In this document: positions 17,398 to 27,680 of the stretch, in pieces | How positions within the stretch are numbered: the stretch's first letter is position 1 | Layout of the letters: each line of letters begins with the position of its first letter | Assembly: GCA_046297935.1 (NCBI GenBank) | Contig: JBKBHA010000006.1 | Span: forward strand, 1 to 64,000 | Direction of reading: 5' to 3' | Length of the DNA stretch: 64,000 nt | DNA from: CAYMZZ01 sp046297935 | GTDB lineage: Bacteria; Bacteroidota; Bacteroidia; Chitinophagales; Chitinophagaceae | Program-made: the position numbers and the translations under genes | The notes under the pieces: generated by a model | Told to the model about the DNA's origin: nothing | What the model saw: only the letters and a program-made list of their open reading frames with translations | Database searches by the model: none

Positions 17398-20300
17398 CTA
17401 CAGTTTCAACAGCTTTACTACTCTTTTCTGGTCGCCCTGTATTATTTCTGCGAAATAGGTACCATTCTTCCAATTGCTGCCCAGCAACAATACCTGACCC
17501 GGCGTAACTTGTTCGTACCGTTCCAACATAGCACCTGTTATGTCCATGATCCTTACCAGCACAGGCCTGCGATCCTCGGAAAGGACCTGGAGGCGGAATT
17601 GCGCACTGCTGGGGTTAGGCGTTACTTCTACTTTTATTGATTTAACGATCACTTGTTCGTCGATGTTGCTGTTAACAACAATAGGCGCTTCCGCTGGCGC
17701 TGGTTCCGAACCGCCACGGTTGGCTACACTGCCGTAGCTGGCAACAAAGTCGGATGTGCCCACAGGAATATCAAAGAAAGCATAGGCCATTCCTTTTATA
17801 GTCTGTGTGGTGTAACTGATGGCACTGCCGTTTCTGGTAATAGACGACAGGCTGCCGGAGGCTGACTGCATCGGCACCATTCCGCGCAGATTGCGCGCGC
17901 CGGCCAATGCGGTTACCGGGAAGCTTAACTGATTACCACTCCAGCTCATGGCTCCCACAAAGGAGTTATTGCGTCCATCGAGCCAGGTTAGGAGTTGTTT
18001 GGCAGAAATAACGGGCACATTCCTGGCAAGGGCGGAGGAAATAATCCGGTTCGATCCAATATGATTGGCTGTATCGGTATGCATATTGGCAACAAACACT
18101 CCATAATAGCCTTCAGTTCCCAGCGCGCGGTCGAGCAACTGGTCGTTGAACTGTGGCAGACTGATACCAGATTCGTCGGTCATTTGAGTGGTAGCCTGGT
18201 AACAATCAATCAGGGAGCCATCCAGATCAGCAAAGCGCATAGGCATGCCAGATCCGGTAAACATGCCGGAGCGATTTTGCACCCATGTGCCGGGCCAGTA
18301 ATAATAGTTCACATCAAGTCGAATTCCCTTTTGCGCCTGCACTTTTGCCGTGGTAGCCCAATCGCTCCAGACCAGACAGTGCGTGCGGTGGCTGACAGGT
18401 GCCGCCAATCCGGGCAGTTGATTTGCCAGTTGCGCCAGCTGTGCAGTTAAATCAGTATTGAAAGAAGTTGGTGTGTAATTTTCACAACCTGTGTTCAAAT
18501 GCAGGCTGATTTCAAAACCCTGATTCTGGAAAGCCGATGCTTCTGCATTCGAGATCGGGGTATTGTTGTAGATATAGGATGTTCCCCGTATCGCCTTCCA
18601 ATCGGCAATATCCTGCGCTGTGTTGGGGCCCAGTGTCAGGTATTGATTGAAGCGGCCGGTGGTGCCATCATTGGCATGGTCGTCGCCAGTCATCACGATG
18701 GCAGCCTTATGCCCACTGGGCAGGAACCAGAATCGTGGCAATGGCTTCCTGTGCATATTTCCCTGCATGATAATATTGACGAGCAGACGTTGCTGCTCAT
18801 CAGCCTGAGGAATGGCCACCTTATTCAGGTTGACCCAATCAGGCGAACTGCCTCCGAAGAAAAGATCGTCGGAACGAATAGGGCCACTGGTGCCATCACG
18901 CTTTTGCCCTGCCCAGGCAGGGTTACCCTGACGGGTATACACGATCGACCTGGCAAGGTCATAAGTGAACGCAATAGCTTTCCCACCCTGGGTGCCCACC
19001 TCGCGCTGCGTAACAGCGGGGAAACTGGTTGATGCGGTGGCTGAACTGTACAAGGTGGCCAGACTGCTTGCACCCGACAGGCTATACAGATCGGCGGTGC
19101 CGTGAAACTGGATAGTCTGGTTTACCAGTCCCTGCCCGGGCCCCGACGCTGTATTGATCAGCAGATATTGATTGCTCAGTGTACCCGTTTGTTTGGTAAT
19201 ACCGAGCAACCCGGAAAGTTGTGCATCTGGTCGCATGGCAATAAGTGTACCACCCGCATTGACCCAATTGTTCAGTGCAGTAACCTGGTTGCTGTTTACA
19301 GCAACCTCCCCGATCACTACTACATCGTAGTTGTTCAAATCAGCGGCATTTAATTCAGCTATATCTTTTGCCAGAAAATAATTCATACCCTCTGCCCTCA
19401 AAATTTCGATCGGATAGCGGCTAAACGGATTCGACGGCGAGTATAAAACCAGAATCGGTCCACCCGGTCCATTACCGGTGATAGGCGGAGGCGGAGGATC
19501 GGCTGTAGTGAAGGTCCAAACCGTATCACGCAACATGGCATTGCCTGCCAGATCCCGCACTCCGGTAGCTGTACCTCGCAAGGTAACCCGATACAAACTG
19601 CCGTAGCTTAATGCTGATTGTGGAGTTAGGGTAGCCTGATTTTGAAGTACCGAAAGTACCGCCGGTACCAGGTTATTGGCAGCATCGCGTAATTCGAATA
19701 CTGCACTGGTAACAGTTGACGGATTGATGGTTTCTGTAAAGCTCGCGGTTACAGCTGCTGCAATGGAAACAGCATTGGCACCCGCGGCCGGACTCAGCGA
19801 TGTAATGGCCGGCGCGGTAAGATCAGGACCGGCGTTGGTAGCAAATACTACATCAACAAAATAGTTACTGGAACCATAAGTAGAGTTCGGGAATTGTGGA
19901 GTGGATGTATACCGATACAAGCCATTACCACCATCTTCCCCGTTGGCCAATGCGCGAAGTGGCCCATTTACAACAGCCGAGGTGAAATACGGATTGGTAT
20001 TTACGTATTCACCCGAAGGACTATGATAAGAAACGACATAGGTTGTATTCGGCGAAATGGCTACTGCCGTATTCAGATTTGCCTGTTGCCAGCCACTGGC
20101 TGTTTCGTTGGTGAAAATAACTTCGGCCAGTTTTGTACCCGTGCTCGACCACAGATTACCCGTATGTGTACCTGTTGCACCTACGGGCTTGTAATACCGT
20201 ATAGCCGTCACAAAACCTGCGGTAGTGCTTCTGAACTTCATGCCCAGCGTAAGCGCCGTACCATCGTTCTCCGTAACCGCAGGAACAGTTGTAGGTGTAA

Positions 20301-23300
20301 AAATGCTGATCGACGGATTTACGGTGGTGAAAGTCCACACGTAATCGGATGCCAGCGGGTTACCAGCGAGGTCCTTAACACCCGATGCTCCGCCTTTTAC
20401 AGTTGCTATGAACACGGTGGCAGTACTTAAACTCGACGAAGGCGTAAAGCTGACAGTTCGGGTACTATTGTTGTAAGTAACGGTTCCAGACACAAGTACG
20501 TTGGCTGAATTTCGCAATTCGAAATTGCTGCTGTTAATACTGGCCGCATCCATCGCCTCACTGAACAAAGCGGTCACTTGTGCGCTTACCGGTACGGCCG
20601 TCGTATTGTTAGCCGGGCTTACACTTGAAATGGCGGGTGCAACCAGATCAGCTTCTGTGGTAAAGGACCAGTTATAATTCGAGCTAAGTCCATTGCCCGC
20701 CAGATCTTTTACCGAACTAACTCCGGAAACTACCTGCAGGTTGTTTAATGTGCCGTACAAAAGTGGCTGTGCGGGTTGCAGGGTAGCGGTGCGGGCTGTT
20801 GCATTATAGCTGATAGTGAATGGCACTACATTATTTGCTGCATCGCGCCAGCTAAATGCAGCTGGCAGTACGGTGCCGGGCTGTAAGTCCTCCGTAAACT
20901 GCACCGATGCTGTAGCACCAACAGGAATACCCGTGGCTGTATTTACGGGGCTCACTATCTCAACACCCGGCGGCACCAGATCAGCCATCGTAGTAAAGGT
21001 CCAGGTGAAATCAGTGGCCAGTGCATTACCTGCCAGATCTTTAACACCCGCTGCACCCGAACGTACTGTTACCTGATAGCTGGTGGAATAACTCAGTGCA
21101 GCGTTTGGTATCAACGTGGCGGTACGGGTGGTATTGTTGTACGAAATAGTGGAGGGTATTAATATACCTGCACCTGAGCGTAGCTCTATGGCACCTGTAT
21201 TAATACTGCCAGCCTCCATATCTTCATTAAATATTACCTGAGCAGATGAAGAAATGGCAATGCCTGTAGCGTTTGCCACGGGAGTAGTAGCAGTAACCTG
21301 TGGCGGCAGCACGTCCACAAAAGCTGCAGTGGTAAATGACCATTCAAAATTGGCCGAAAGTGGATTATTATTCAAATCCTGAATTCCATTTACTCCTGAA
21401 AGGACATTAATGGTATAGTTGGTATTATAATCCAATACCAGCGCAGGTCTGATTTCTACAACCTGTGGCAGTACCTGTACCACAGTGAAGGCAATATCGT
21501 TGCCAACAGCATCTTTAAACGTGAATGCAGAGGGTGAAACCGTTCCCGCTGCAACGGGCTCAGAAAAATTAATGGTGATCACCTGATCAATTGCAACCAG
21601 GCTGGCATCTGCCGCTGGTACTGTGCTGGTTACGGTAGGAGAAATTAAATCAGCAATCGTTGTGAAAGACCAGTTTGCACCCAGCGAAAGCAGGTTGCCA
21701 GACGGATCACGCAGCGTGCCGGCGCTTACAGAAATGGAATAAGTACTGTTGTACAGAAGTGCCGCGCCTGGCATAAGGGTCACCACATTAGTTCCCGCTT
21801 CATAATTAACAATAAAGGGCACATTTCCAGAGGAATTCGCGATGCCAAACTGCGAAGCCTGCACGCTTGCCGGATCAAGTGGTTCGCTGAAATGAATGGT
21901 GATTGGACTATTCAATTGTACGTCGGTTGCAGCATCGATCGGTGTAAGGGAAACGATCTGCGGTGCCAGCAAATCGGGCTCAGCCAAAGTGGTAAAGTTG
22001 AGCGAAAAAGTCTGTGTAAGAGTATTTCCGGCCATATCCTTAATGCCGTTTACTCCGCCGAGAACGTTCAATGTATAGGATGTACTGTAAGACAACGGGA
22101 AGATTGGCTGAAATGTAAATGTGTAGTCCAGATCGTTGTAAAGCCAGTCTACTCCATGGGGAACGGAGCCATTAGCTAGCAATGCTATCGTACCATTGTT
22201 GAAACTGGCCGGATCAATTGCTTCACTAAATCGGATAACCGGCACTGCATTGATCGAAACGCCTGTTGCGCCCTGAGCGGGAGTTGATATCACTACAAAA
22301 GGTGCTTCTAAATCGGGGCGCACGGTAAAGCTGCTGCTATACTCACTGCTCAATACGTTGCCAGCCAGATCGGACGCGGCACCGGTGCCGCCGGCAACAA
22401 CTATGGTATAAGTAACACCCATACTTAGCGAATCAACCGACTCAATTCTAAGCTGGAAATTGCTTTCATTATAAACACGGTTAATGGGAACCGAAATATT
22501 TCCCGGCGCCAGCAGACGCACATTGGCGCCTTGAAGACTCGAAAGATTCATCGCTTCGTTGAAGCTGATGATGCCCACAAAAGATCGGGCCACATTGATG
22601 GCTCCATCTGCGGGAGATACCGACAGCACCTGCGGAGCCACAAGATCCGGCTCAACGGTAAACTGCCAAACTGAATCTTTGGCAAGCGGATTACCAGCCA
22701 GGTCGCGAATGCCGCCAGTCAGTCCCTTCACAACAACCTCGTAAACCACAGCACGTGTGAGCGCTGCCGCAGGCTGAAGAGTGGCTGTATTATTTCCGGC
22801 ATTGTACTGGATAGAAGCTCCAACGGCCGATCCGGCAACAGGGCGTACAAACAGATTGGCAGCGATCAGACTTGCGGGATCAATCGGCTCCGTAAACGTA
22901 ACGGTTATAGATGATAATGGTGAAATATTGATGGCGCCATTTGCCGGTGTGTGACCAACAATGCCCGGCGCTGTCTGGTCTGAAAGAGTGGTAAAACTCG
23001 ACGTAAAATCAGCCGCAAGAGGATTGCCTGCCGCATCTTTTACGCCATTAGCACCCGAGCGCACTACAATGCGATACACTGTATTCAGCAAAAGGGCTGA
23101 TTGTGCTGTAATGCCGGCAGTACGGGTACCGGCATCGTAACTGATCGTGGCCGGCACCAACTGGTTCGCCGGGTTTCGCAGTTCAATTGTAGAACTACTG
23201 ATACTGGCAAAACTCATCGCCTCATTGAATGTAACGGACATCGCAGGGTTCAGCGAAACACCTGTTGAACCGGCGGCCGGCAAGGCTGCTGTTACAATGG

Positions 23301-26300
23301 GCGCCGTTTGATCGGGTGCAGGTCCGGTGCTGAATAAGACATCTACAAAATAATTGCTCGAACCATAGTTTGAATTTGGAAATGCGGGCGTGGTCGTATA
23401 ACGGTACAGTCCGTTCGGGCCGTCCTCTCCATTCGCCAGTGCACGCAAGGGGCCATTAGTAATAGCTGCCGTGAGCGAGGGATTGGTATTGCCATAATTA
23501 CCCGAAGTAGTATGGTAAGACACCACATAAGTGGTGTTGGCCAAAATAGCAACCGGTGTGTTGAACAACGCCTGTTGCCAGCCGGAAGCGGTTTCGTTTG
23601 TAAATATTACTTCGGCAAGTTTAGTACCGGTGGCCGACCATAAGTTTCCTGTATGGACGGTATTGTCGCCTGGCGCTTTGTAAAAGCGTACTCCCAGAAT
23701 ATTTCCTGCTTGGGTACTACGGAATTTCATGCCAAGTGACAGAGCGGTACCGTCGTTTTCAAAAACAGCCGGTGTGCTGGTGCTTGGGAAAATGCTGATG
23801 GCAGCTGAAACGGTGCTGAAGTTGATGGCAAAATTGTTGGCCAGCGCGTTGCCCGCCATATCCTTTACGCCAGATGCTCCGCCTTTAATAATGAAGGAAT
23901 AGGTGGTACCATTCAGGAGCGCAGTGGCTGGCTGAAGTGTCACTGTTCGGGTAGCAGCATTATAAGAAATAGTAGCATTAACGAGTGCGCTGGCAGCGTC
24001 TCTCAATTCCACGGTGGTTCCGTTGATACTGGCAGGATCCACCGGCTCGCTGAACTGCGCAGTAACGGATGTTGTTGTCAACACCGAGCTGGCACCTGCT
24101 GCCGGGGTGGAGCTGTTAACGACTGGTGCCTGAAGATCGGCTACAGTTGTAAATGACCAGCTGTAGTCGGCGGCCAGACTGTTGCCGGAAAGGTCTTTTA
24201 CCCCATTTGTACCCGATCGCACAAAAATCGTGTAAGCATTGGCGTTGGCCAACGCTGCCTGAGGCGTAATCGTCATGGTCCGGGTGCCGGCATTATAAGA
24301 AATAGTAACAGGTACCAGTACATTGGCTGCATTCAGCATTTGTACTGAGTTTTCGTTCATACTTGCCAGGGCCATGTCTTCATTAAACAGTACCTGTGCC
24401 AGCACATTTACCGGTTGCGCTAGGGCGCTTGGCGCCGGTGTTACCGATACTACCTGCGGTGCAATCAGGTCGGGTTCCGGCTCAGTAGTGAAGTTCCAGG
24501 TGTAGTTTGCTGCAAGTGCATTACCTGCTGCGTCTTTTACACCCGATGCTCCACCCAAAATGGTTGCGGTATATAGCGTATTGGCAGAAAGCGGACTCGA
24601 TGGCAATAATGCAAAGCCGTTGTAAGCTGCGTTATATGTTACGTTGGCAGCCACAGGCGCTCCCCCGTTTGCGACAAGAATAATGGTAGAGCCATTCACA
24701 CTGGACGGGTTCATTGGCTCGCTGAATATACCGGACACAATGCTGTTGACGCCAACAAGATTAGCACCCGGGGTGGGCTCCACCGATGAAACAGTAGGCG
24801 CAGTCTGATCGGGGACAGTGGTAAAACTCCAGGTGTAGTTCGCCGCCAACGGGTTACCTGCCAGGTCTTTGACGCCAGATGCGCCGCTAAGTATGCGAAC
24901 GGTATAGTTGGTAAGGTTTGCGAGCGCCGATTGCGGACTAAGCGTTGCCGTACGTGTGGTTGAATTGTACGAAACAGCAGATGCTATGAGGTTGTTAGCA
25001 GCATCGCGCAGCTCAATTGTAGTATTATTGATGGTGCCGGCCTGCATATCTTCATTGAATACAGCACTGGCAACAGCATTCAACGAAATATTCGTAGCAC
25101 CAGCCGCCGGAAGAACAGATTGCACCAAAGGTGCCTGCGTATCGGTTGTGCCGGTAAATACAACATCTACAAAATAGTTGCTCGAACCATAGTTGGAGGC
25201 TGGGAATGTAGGTGTGGAAGAATAGACATAAAGTCCATTCGCACCATCTTCGCCATTGGAGAGCCCGCGAAGCGGGCCATTTACTACTGCCGCTGTGAAG
25301 TAAGGGTTACTGCTGCAATAGTCGCCGGAGCTGCTATGGTACGAAACTATATAGGTAGTGTTGGCGGTTATGGCAACCGGCGTGTTAAGCATTGCCTGCT
25401 GCCAGCCGGATGCTGTTTCGTTGCTGAACACTATTTCTGCCAAACGGGTGCCGGTTGCTGACCACAGCGTACCGGTATGGGTACCGGTGGTTCCAGCCCC
25501 TTTATAATATCGAATGCCGGTTACGAAACCGTTCTGGGAAGAACGGAATTTCATTCCCAGTGTGATAGCCGATCCATCATTTTCCAACGCAATCTGTGGC
25601 ACAGCCGAGGGTTGAAACACTGTAAAGCTGCCGGAACCACCTGTGCCGCCCGACACATTCAGCGAAATATGGGCAGCGGTGCCTGCAGCACCTGGCACAC
25701 TCATATTGCCACTGTCATCAAAGCCACGCACACGAATGCTGGCAGTTCCCGAAGTAGTGGGTGTCCAGCTATACGACCAGCTTGTGGTACCGGTAGCCAG
25801 CACCCAGGTATTACCTCCATCAGTTGACACTTCAATACCCGCCACCACCCCACTGGCGTCTGTGGCTGTACCACTGATGGTGATGGTTGAATTCAGATTG
25901 ACGGTGGCATTATGCACCGGCGAAGAAATGGTGACCGATGGTGCCACTGCATCGGTGGAGGCGCTAGCTGATACCAGGCCGGCCATTAATGACCCGGGCT
26001 GCACACCCATATCTGCAAACAGATTCACGGTCGCCTGCTGCATGATAGTGCTGGGCGCAGCGCTGCCACGATCATGAATATTGTCAAGGCCCCAGCTCCA
26101 TTGTACGGTACCAGCTCCAAAAACTAGCGCACCACTACTGTGGCGATAAAGGCTGAGTTTATGAGTCAATCCACCCAATGTTGTACTCGACAATATTATG
26201 CGGCCATTGGGATAGGCTTCGGGATATTGTTCATAATCCCACTCATACCCCAATGTGCCATTTGGCAGTGTGGTGGTTTGATTGGCACCCTGTGTAGCCA

Positions 26301-27477
26301 CGCTGGTGTTGCGCCAGAAACGGTAGTTACGGTAAGCGCCCGGCACCTGGATTGATGAAGTGCTGAGTGTCCAGCTAATCTGACCGGTAAGCGCGTTTTC
26401 AGGTTTGCAGGCCCCGGCGCCGGGATAAGCACAGCCATCGCGCCAAAGGCCGGTCCAGGCGGCATTGGGGTCGCACTTTGTACCACAATTAATTTCTCCC
26501 AGCGTTCCTTCCTTATAACAAACCAGTGTACGGTTATTGTCCTCCCAGCGTGTTTTCCAATACACTTCGTTGCCACTGAAGAATGCCAGGTGTACACCAG
26601 CTGCTCTTGCATTTTCTATACGTGTGCGCGCAGTGGCCGACCAGTATTCATCGTGACCGACCGAAAGAAATATTTTATGTTGTGCCGGCGTGAGCGGTAA
26701 GGTGCTTCGCTCCATATCCACATCGGTAGTATAGCTGACGTTGTATCCGTTTCGTTCCAGAAAACGGATCATGGGGTATTCGGCGTTAAACATCCAGTCT
26801 TCGCCGGGGCCTCCCCCTGCACCACCATCGCGGGTTACGAAAGGTCGGTTATAACTCACTTTTACGGCGTGACCGGAAGGATAAGATGTGGCGCCCACAT
26901 ACAAACTATTGCCACCATATCCGTTGTAAGCCTGCCAGGTTGCATCTGATGTTTTAAACAACACCGGCGAATTACCGGCATCGTCTCGAACTACAAATAC
27001 AATATGACTCGAACCTGTACTGCGGGTAAGTCGGGCGATATAAACACCACTAACCGCACTTGCAGGCACGGCCCAACTGGCCGATTCTGACCAGTTGCCA
27101 CAATCGATCCAGCCCGTGCTGGTATTGGTTACAGGCTCAGGCTGATTAACAGCTGTAAAGGTGCCGAGGTTGGTAATCAATCTGGCACCATTACCCTGAT
27201 AGTAGCCGAGGCGATAAATCCGAATAGTGTAGGTGCCGCCCCCATTCACGTCAATCTTGAACCGCACGGTCTGACCTTTGTTCACACTCATATCGGTTGC
27301 GAACCCCTGTATGTTCGGGTCACCGGAACCAGACACATCCCATTCTGTTTTGGGGTTGCCGGGTAAAGCATTCTCGGTGACGATAGGATTCTGTGAAAAA
27401 ACATTGCTATTGACTGCCAATAGCAAAGCACACAATAGTGCAATACGAAACGCGCAAAGGCGAACGCTCCTGACCAT
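17398..27477 (-). CDS. Giant T9SS-sorted surface protein: DMFase-like, 14 Ig-like and 3 DUF4082 modules, deacetylase-like domain
   Basis: A 3359-residue exported protein. In order: signal peptide (to about residue 29); an N,N-dimethylformamidase large-subunit-like domain (about 30-510, with VGHDEYWS and FFSGNEVYWK motifs); an Ig-like domain (about 515-610); DUF4082 (about 612-776); four Big_5-type Ig-like repeats of about 111 residues; a second DUF4082 (about 1222-1382); nine more Big_5 repeats; a third DUF4082 (about 2386-2542); a fourteenth Big_5 repeat; a Rossmann-like segment starting ILVLYSPSNP; a polysaccharide-deacetylase-like barrel (MTGDDHAND, ISLHLNTG, SHRTHC); and a type A sorting domain over the last 95 residues (VTPNPSS to YFAEI). 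Domain calls are from recognition of motifs. It is probably a surface-anchored stalk carrying two enzyme-like heads; the substrate is unknown. The gene stands alone. Confidence 0.9.
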   Translation of the reverse strand: MVRSVRLCAFRIALLCALLLAVNSNVFSQNPIVTENALPGNPKTEWDVSGSGDPNIQGFATDMSVNKGQTVRFKIDVNGGGTYTIRIYRLGYYQGNGARLITNLGTFTAVNQPEPVTNTSTGWIDCGNWSESASWAVPASAVSGVYIARLTRSTGSSHIVFVVRDDAGNSPVLFKTSDATWQAYNGYGGNSLYVGATSYPSGHAVKVSYNRPFVTRDGGAGGGPGEDWMFNAEYPMIRFLERNGYNVSYTTDVDMERSTLPLTPAQHKIFLSVGHDEYWSATARTRIENARAAGVHLAFFSGNEVYWKTRWEDNNRTLVCYKEGTLGEINCGTKCDPNAAWTGLWRDGCAYPGAGACKPENALTGQISWTLSTSSIQVPGAYRNYRFWRNTSVATQGANQTTTLPNGTLGYEWDYEQYPEAYPNGRIILSSTTLGGLTHKLSLYRHSSGALVFGAGTVQWSWGLDNIHDRGSAAPSTIMQQATVNLFADMGVQPGSLMAGLVSASASTDAVAPSVTISSPVHNATVNLNSTITISGTATDASGVVAGIEVSTDGGNTWVLATGTTSWSYSWTPTTSGTASIRVRGFDDSGNMSVPGAAGTAAHISLNVSGGTGGSGSFTVFQPSAVPQIALENDGSAITLGMKFRSSQNGFVTGIRYYKGAGTTGTHTGTLWSATGTRLAEIVFSNETASGWQQAMLNTPVAITANTTYIVSYHSSSGDYCSSNPYFTAAVVNGPLRGLSNGEDGANGLYVYSSTPTFPASNYGSSNYFVDVVFTGTTDTQAPLVQSVLPAAGATNISLNAVASAVFNEDMQAGTINNTTIELRDAANNLIASAVSYNSTTRTATLSPQSALANLTNYTVRILSGASGVKDLAGNPLAANYTWSFTTVPDQTAPTVSSVEPTPGANLVGVNSIVSGIFSEPMNPSSVNGSTIILVANGGAPVAANVTYNAAYNGFALLPSSPLSANTLYTATILGGASGVKDAAGNALAANYTWNFTTEPEPDLIAPQVVSVTPAPSALAQPVNVLAQVLFNEDMALASMNENSVQMLNAANVLVPVTISYNAGTRTMTITPQAALANANAYTIFVRSGTNGVKDLSGNSLAADYSWSFTTVADLQAPVVNSSTPAAGASSVLTTTSVTAQFSEPVDPASINGTTVELRDAASALVNATISYNAATRTVTLQPATALLNGTTYSFIIKGGASGVKDMAGNALANNFAINFSTVSAAISIFPSTSTPAVFENDGTALSLGMKFRSTQAGNILGVRFYKAPGDNTVHTGNLWSATGTKLAEVIFTNETASGWQQALFNTPVAILANTTYVVSYHTTSGNYGNTNPSLTAAITNGPLRALANGEDGPNGLYRYTTTPAFPNSNYGSSNYFVDVLFSTGPAPDQTAPIVTAALPAAGSTGVSLNPAMSVTFNEAMSFASISSSTIELRNPANQLVPATISYDAGTRTAGITAQSALLLNTVYRIVVRSGANGVKDAAGNPLAADFTSSFTTLSDQTAPGIVGHTPANGAINISPLSSITVTFTEPIDPASLIAANLFVRPVAGSAVGASIQYNAGNNTATLQPAAALTRAVVYEVVVKGLTGGIRDLAGNPLAKDSVWQFTVEPDLVAPQVLSVSPADGAINVARSFVGIISFNEAMNLSSLQGANVRLLAPGNISVPINRVYNESNFQLRIESVDSLSMGVTYTIVVAGGTGAASDLAGNVLSSEYSSSFTVRPDLEAPFVVISTPAQGATGVSINAVPVIRFSEAIDPASFNNGTIALLANGSVPHGVDWLYNDLDYTFTFQPIFPLSYSTSYTLNVLGGVNGIKDMAGNTLTQTFSLNFTTLAEPDLLAPQIVSLTPIDAATDVQLNSPITIHFSEPLDPASVQASQFGIANSSGNVPFIVNYEAGTNVVTLMPGAALLYNSTYSISVSAGTLRDPSGNLLSLGANWSFTTIADLISPTVTSTVPAADASLVAIDQVITINFSEPVAAGTVSPSAFTFKDAVGNDIAFTVVQVLPQVVEIRPALVLDYNTNYTINVLSGVNGIQDLNNNPLSANFEWSFTTAAFVDVLPPQVTATTPVANATGIAISSSAQVIFNEDMEAGSINTGAIELRSGAGILIPSTISYNNTTRTATLIPNAALSYSTSYQVTVRSGAAGVKDLAGNALATDFTWTFTTMADLVPPGVEIVSPVNTATGIPVGATASVQFTEDLQPGTVLPAAFSWRDAANNVVPFTISYNATARTATLQPAQPLLYGTLNNLQVVSGVSSVKDLAGNGLSSNYNWSFTTEADLVAPAISSVSPANNTTAVPVSAQVTALFSEAMDAASINSSNFELRNSANVLVSGTVTYNNSTRTVSFTPSSSLSTATVFIATVKGGASGVKDLAGNPLASDYVWTFTTVNPSISIFTPTTVPAVTENDGTALTLGMKFRSTTAGFVTAIRYYKPVGATGTHTGNLWSSTGTKLAEVIFTNETASGWQQANLNTAVAISPNTTYVVSYHSPSGEYVNTNPYFTSAVVNGPLRALANGEDGGNGLYRYTSTPQFPNSTYGSSNYFVDVVFATNAGPDLTAPAITSLSPAAGANAVSIAAAVTASFTETINPSTVTSAVFELRDAANNLVPAVLSVLQNQATLTPQSALSYGSLYRVTLRGTATGVRDLAGNAMLRDTVWTFTTADPPPPPITGNGPGGPILVLYSPSNPFSRYPIEILRAEGMNYFLAKDIAELNAADLNNYDVVVIGEVAVNSNQVTALNNWVNAGGTLIAMRPDAQLSGLLGITKQTGTLSNQYLLINTASGPGQGLVNQTIQFHGTADLYSLSGASSLATLYSSATASTSFPAVTQREVGTQGGKAIAFTYDLARSIVYTRQGNPAWAGQKRDGTSGPIRSDDLFFGGSSPDWVNLNKVAIPQADEQQRLLVNIIMQGNMHRKPLPRFWFLPSGHKAAIVMTGDDHANDGTTGRFNQYLTLGPNTAQDIADWKAIRGTSYIYNNTPISNAEASAFQNQGFEISLHLNTGCENYTPTSFNTDLTAQLAQLANQLPGLAAPVSHRTHCLVWSDWATTAKVQAQKGIRLDVNYYYWPGTWVQNRSGMFTGSGMPMRFADLDGSLIDCYQATTQMTDESGISLPQFNDQLLDRALGTEGYYGVFVANMHTDTANHIGSNRIISSALARNVPVISAKQLLTWLDGRNNSFVGAMSWSGNQLSFPVTALAGARNLRGMVPMQSASGSLSSITRNGSAISYTTQTIKGMAYAFFDIPVGTSDFVASYGSVANRGGSEPAPAEAPIVVNSNIDEQVIVKSIKVEVTPNPSSAQFRLQVLSEDRRPVLVRIMDITGAMLERYEQVTPGQVLLLGSNWKNGTYFAEIIQGDQKRVVKLLKL
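19838..20320 (-). repeat. DUF4082-coding repeat, copy 3
   Basis: The third of three segments of about 480 bp inside the giant gene that encode near-identical DUF4082 modules. Shared landmarks are LGMKFRS, NETASGWQQ and YGSSNYFVDV. The boundaries are approximate. Confidence 0.7.
23331..23810 (-). repeat. DUF4082-coding repeat, copy 2
   Basis: The middle copy, with the same landmarks as copies 1 and 3. It carries small changes, such as NILGVRFYKAPGDN where the others read GIRYYKGAG or AIRYYKPVG. Confidence 0.7.
25152..25634 (-). repeat. DUF4082-coding repeat, copy 1
   Basis: The N-terminal-most copy. The high similarity among the three copies at DNA level suggests recent duplication or ongoing gene conversion within the gene. 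Confidence 0.7.
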
Positions 27478-27565
27478 AGAGGTTAGTTAGTTTAATGGCG
27501 ACTTGTTGAAAATCAGAGGTGCTTAGCCAGGAGTTCTTTAGAAAGGATATTTATTTGGCAGTAGA

Positions 27566-27580
27566 GGTACTGAAAGTACC
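27566..27580. promoter_or_regulatory. Palindrome GGTACT-GAA-AGTACC upstream of the giant gene
   Basis: A perfect 6-bp inverted repeat about 90 bases before the start codon at 27477, with an imperfect -7-like TATCTTGC further upstream at about 27588-27595. It is positioned as an operator just after the promoter. The remaining gap between 27478 and 27680 shows nothing else. Confidence 0.35.
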
Positions 27581-27680
27581 AATTGCGGGCAAGATACGAT
27601 AATTCCCTGCCGCCGGATCTAAACCGAGACACTTTATTAAAAAAATCAATGCACAGTTGTGGAAAAAACCAGGCCGGTGC

